From positions 434,942 through 498,941 of the forward strand of contig VZSE01002018.1 in assembly GCA_013398275.1 (NCBI GenBank): a stretch of 64,000 nucleotides of DNA, written 5' to 3'. Under the pieces are notes generated by a model. The model ran no database searches. It was given only the letters and a program-made list of their open reading frames with translations, and had not been told where the DNA came from. Below, piece by piece: positions 62,916 through 64,000 of the stretch; position 1 is the first letter of the stretch, and the number at the start of each line of letters is the position of its first letter. Source of the stretch: Promerops cafer (Eukaryota; Chordata; Aves; Passeriformes; Nectariniidae). The translations under genes and the position numbers were made by a program.

Positions 62916-64000
62916 CTTAAACATAAGCCAATCAAAATGTGTGGATAGAACCCTGTGGTCTTGGTTCCCTCACTGCCAGATCATTGTGGGTGGGTGAACA
63001 GGGAACAATGAATGGAAAGTTCTTGACACTAGACTACATCTCATTTCAGATGTTCGGAAGTCAAATGAGCACAGGATTGTCAGGTTACCTCTGAGGGAGG
63101 GGCCTGAGAAAAGACTTTAAACAAGACAGAAAAGTGTAAAGAAATGCAACAAGAAAGAGATTCACCTGCCCAGTTCCACTCACGTTACAGAAACTGCACC
63201 TGAAGAACTATGGAGTGGAATACTGAACAACTTAGGAGGGAAGATCTCTCCACAGTGATTATTTTTTATTGTCTAGTGAAAAAATAATTACTATATAAAC
63301 CTATAATCTCACGTTGTTATTTCCAGGAGGGATGGCAGATACAGAGAAACAATCATGCTTTGAAACTCTCATTCTGCCCCTGGGTATTTCTATTTCCAGA
63401 AGAAAAACAGCAAAATGAAATCATATAGCATACTGCAAGCAAAGCAGATTTACAGTGATTAAACATGATTCACATCTGTCTCACCTTCCTAATAAAATAC
63501 AGTTGGAAAAATAATACTATGACGTAAATTTTGTTGTTGCTCATATTTTACATCTGTAATTTTGGCCAAAATGGCTGGACTTAATAAAATAGACACTAAC
63601 TGGCCTCCAGCTACAAGAAGCTAAAGAATGGCCTCCAAAGGCAGGCATTGCAGCTATCACAAACTTTCTGCTTCCACCTGAACCTTGCCTCTGCATCCAG
63701 TCAGAGAGCTGCTTACATTCACGAGCACCTTTATACCTTTCCAAAATTGCCTAAGATAGGCTGCCCACAGCACTCAGGCCTTTAGCCCACAGATAGCAAT
63801 AATAATTGTTCCCAGGACATGGAGCTTTTCCTGGCATTGCCTCAGTCCAGTCACTATAAATAGTATATCGAAGGTCAAGTCAGGAGGAAAGAGAAAAAAA
63901 TTCCCTGGCAATCTAAATAGGCAAAAGCCACTTCCTTTTATTCAAGCAGTTACAGTGAGCCTAGGGCTGTCTTCGCACACACACAGACAGAATCCATCTG

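Larger units (their letters stand above)
58103..64000 (-). other. Start of EPHB5 intron 3 (open at window edge)
   Basis: No exon for the ephrin-binding domain is visible, so exons 1-3 should lie past position 64000. The stretch holds a short CTG run (about 58191-58207), a 25-base A-run (61168-61192) with a second A-run just after it, and a 1.3-kb CR1 element (about 61575-62915). The rest is AT-rich with no recognisable content. Confidence 0.7.

Noticed and set aside
58103..64000. Search for the ephrin-binding-domain exon
   Set aside because: No frame of about 220 codons or matching pieces was found in this span. The exon must lie outside the window or be missing from the assembly.

Overview
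This window is vertebrate nuclear DNA, most likely from a bird or another sauropsid. It is AT-rich, has split genes with GT-AG introns, and carries many 5'-truncated CR1-type LINE fragments in both orientations. The CR1 3' tails end in short ATTCT-like repeats, as is typical of bird genomes. There are no operons, ribosome binding sites, CRISPR arrays or other prokaryotic features.

The right half (about 36.57-64.0 kb) holds the 3' part of one gene on the minus strand, an EphB-class receptor tyrosine kinase. I could place 13 coding exons with exact splice phases. They run from the cysteine-rich (EGF-like) module at 58.1 kb to a stop codon at 36990. Joined, they give about 714 residues in an unbroken frame: cysteine-rich module, two fibronectin III domains, a single transmembrane helix, a juxtamembrane segment, a complete and catalytically intact kinase domain, a SAM domain and a C-terminal PDZ ligand ending VEV. 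The sequence best matches my memory of EPHB5 (chicken CEK9), a paralogue I understand to be absent from placental mammals. By analogy with other EphB genes these are exons 4-16. The promoter, signal peptide and ephrin-binding domain (exons 1-3) should lie beyond position 64000.

The left 36.5 kb has no multi-exon gene I can recognise. It holds CR1 fragments (about 5.4, 6.4, 12.5, 17.1 and 28.9 kb), microsatellites and minisatellites (1.65, 4.5 and 20.85 kb), perfect palindromes that look like regulatory sites, and one suggestive small reading frame on the minus strand at 24.46-24.63 kb. That frame is followed by two poly(A) signals and may be a terminal exon or a microprotein gene.

The four clear CR1 pieces inside the receptor gene (37.3, 50.5, 51.1 and 61.6 kb) are all antisense to it. 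Two of them are related to each other and bracket exons 4-5, the cysteine-rich module and the first fibronectin domain. Removing that pair of exons would keep the reading frame.
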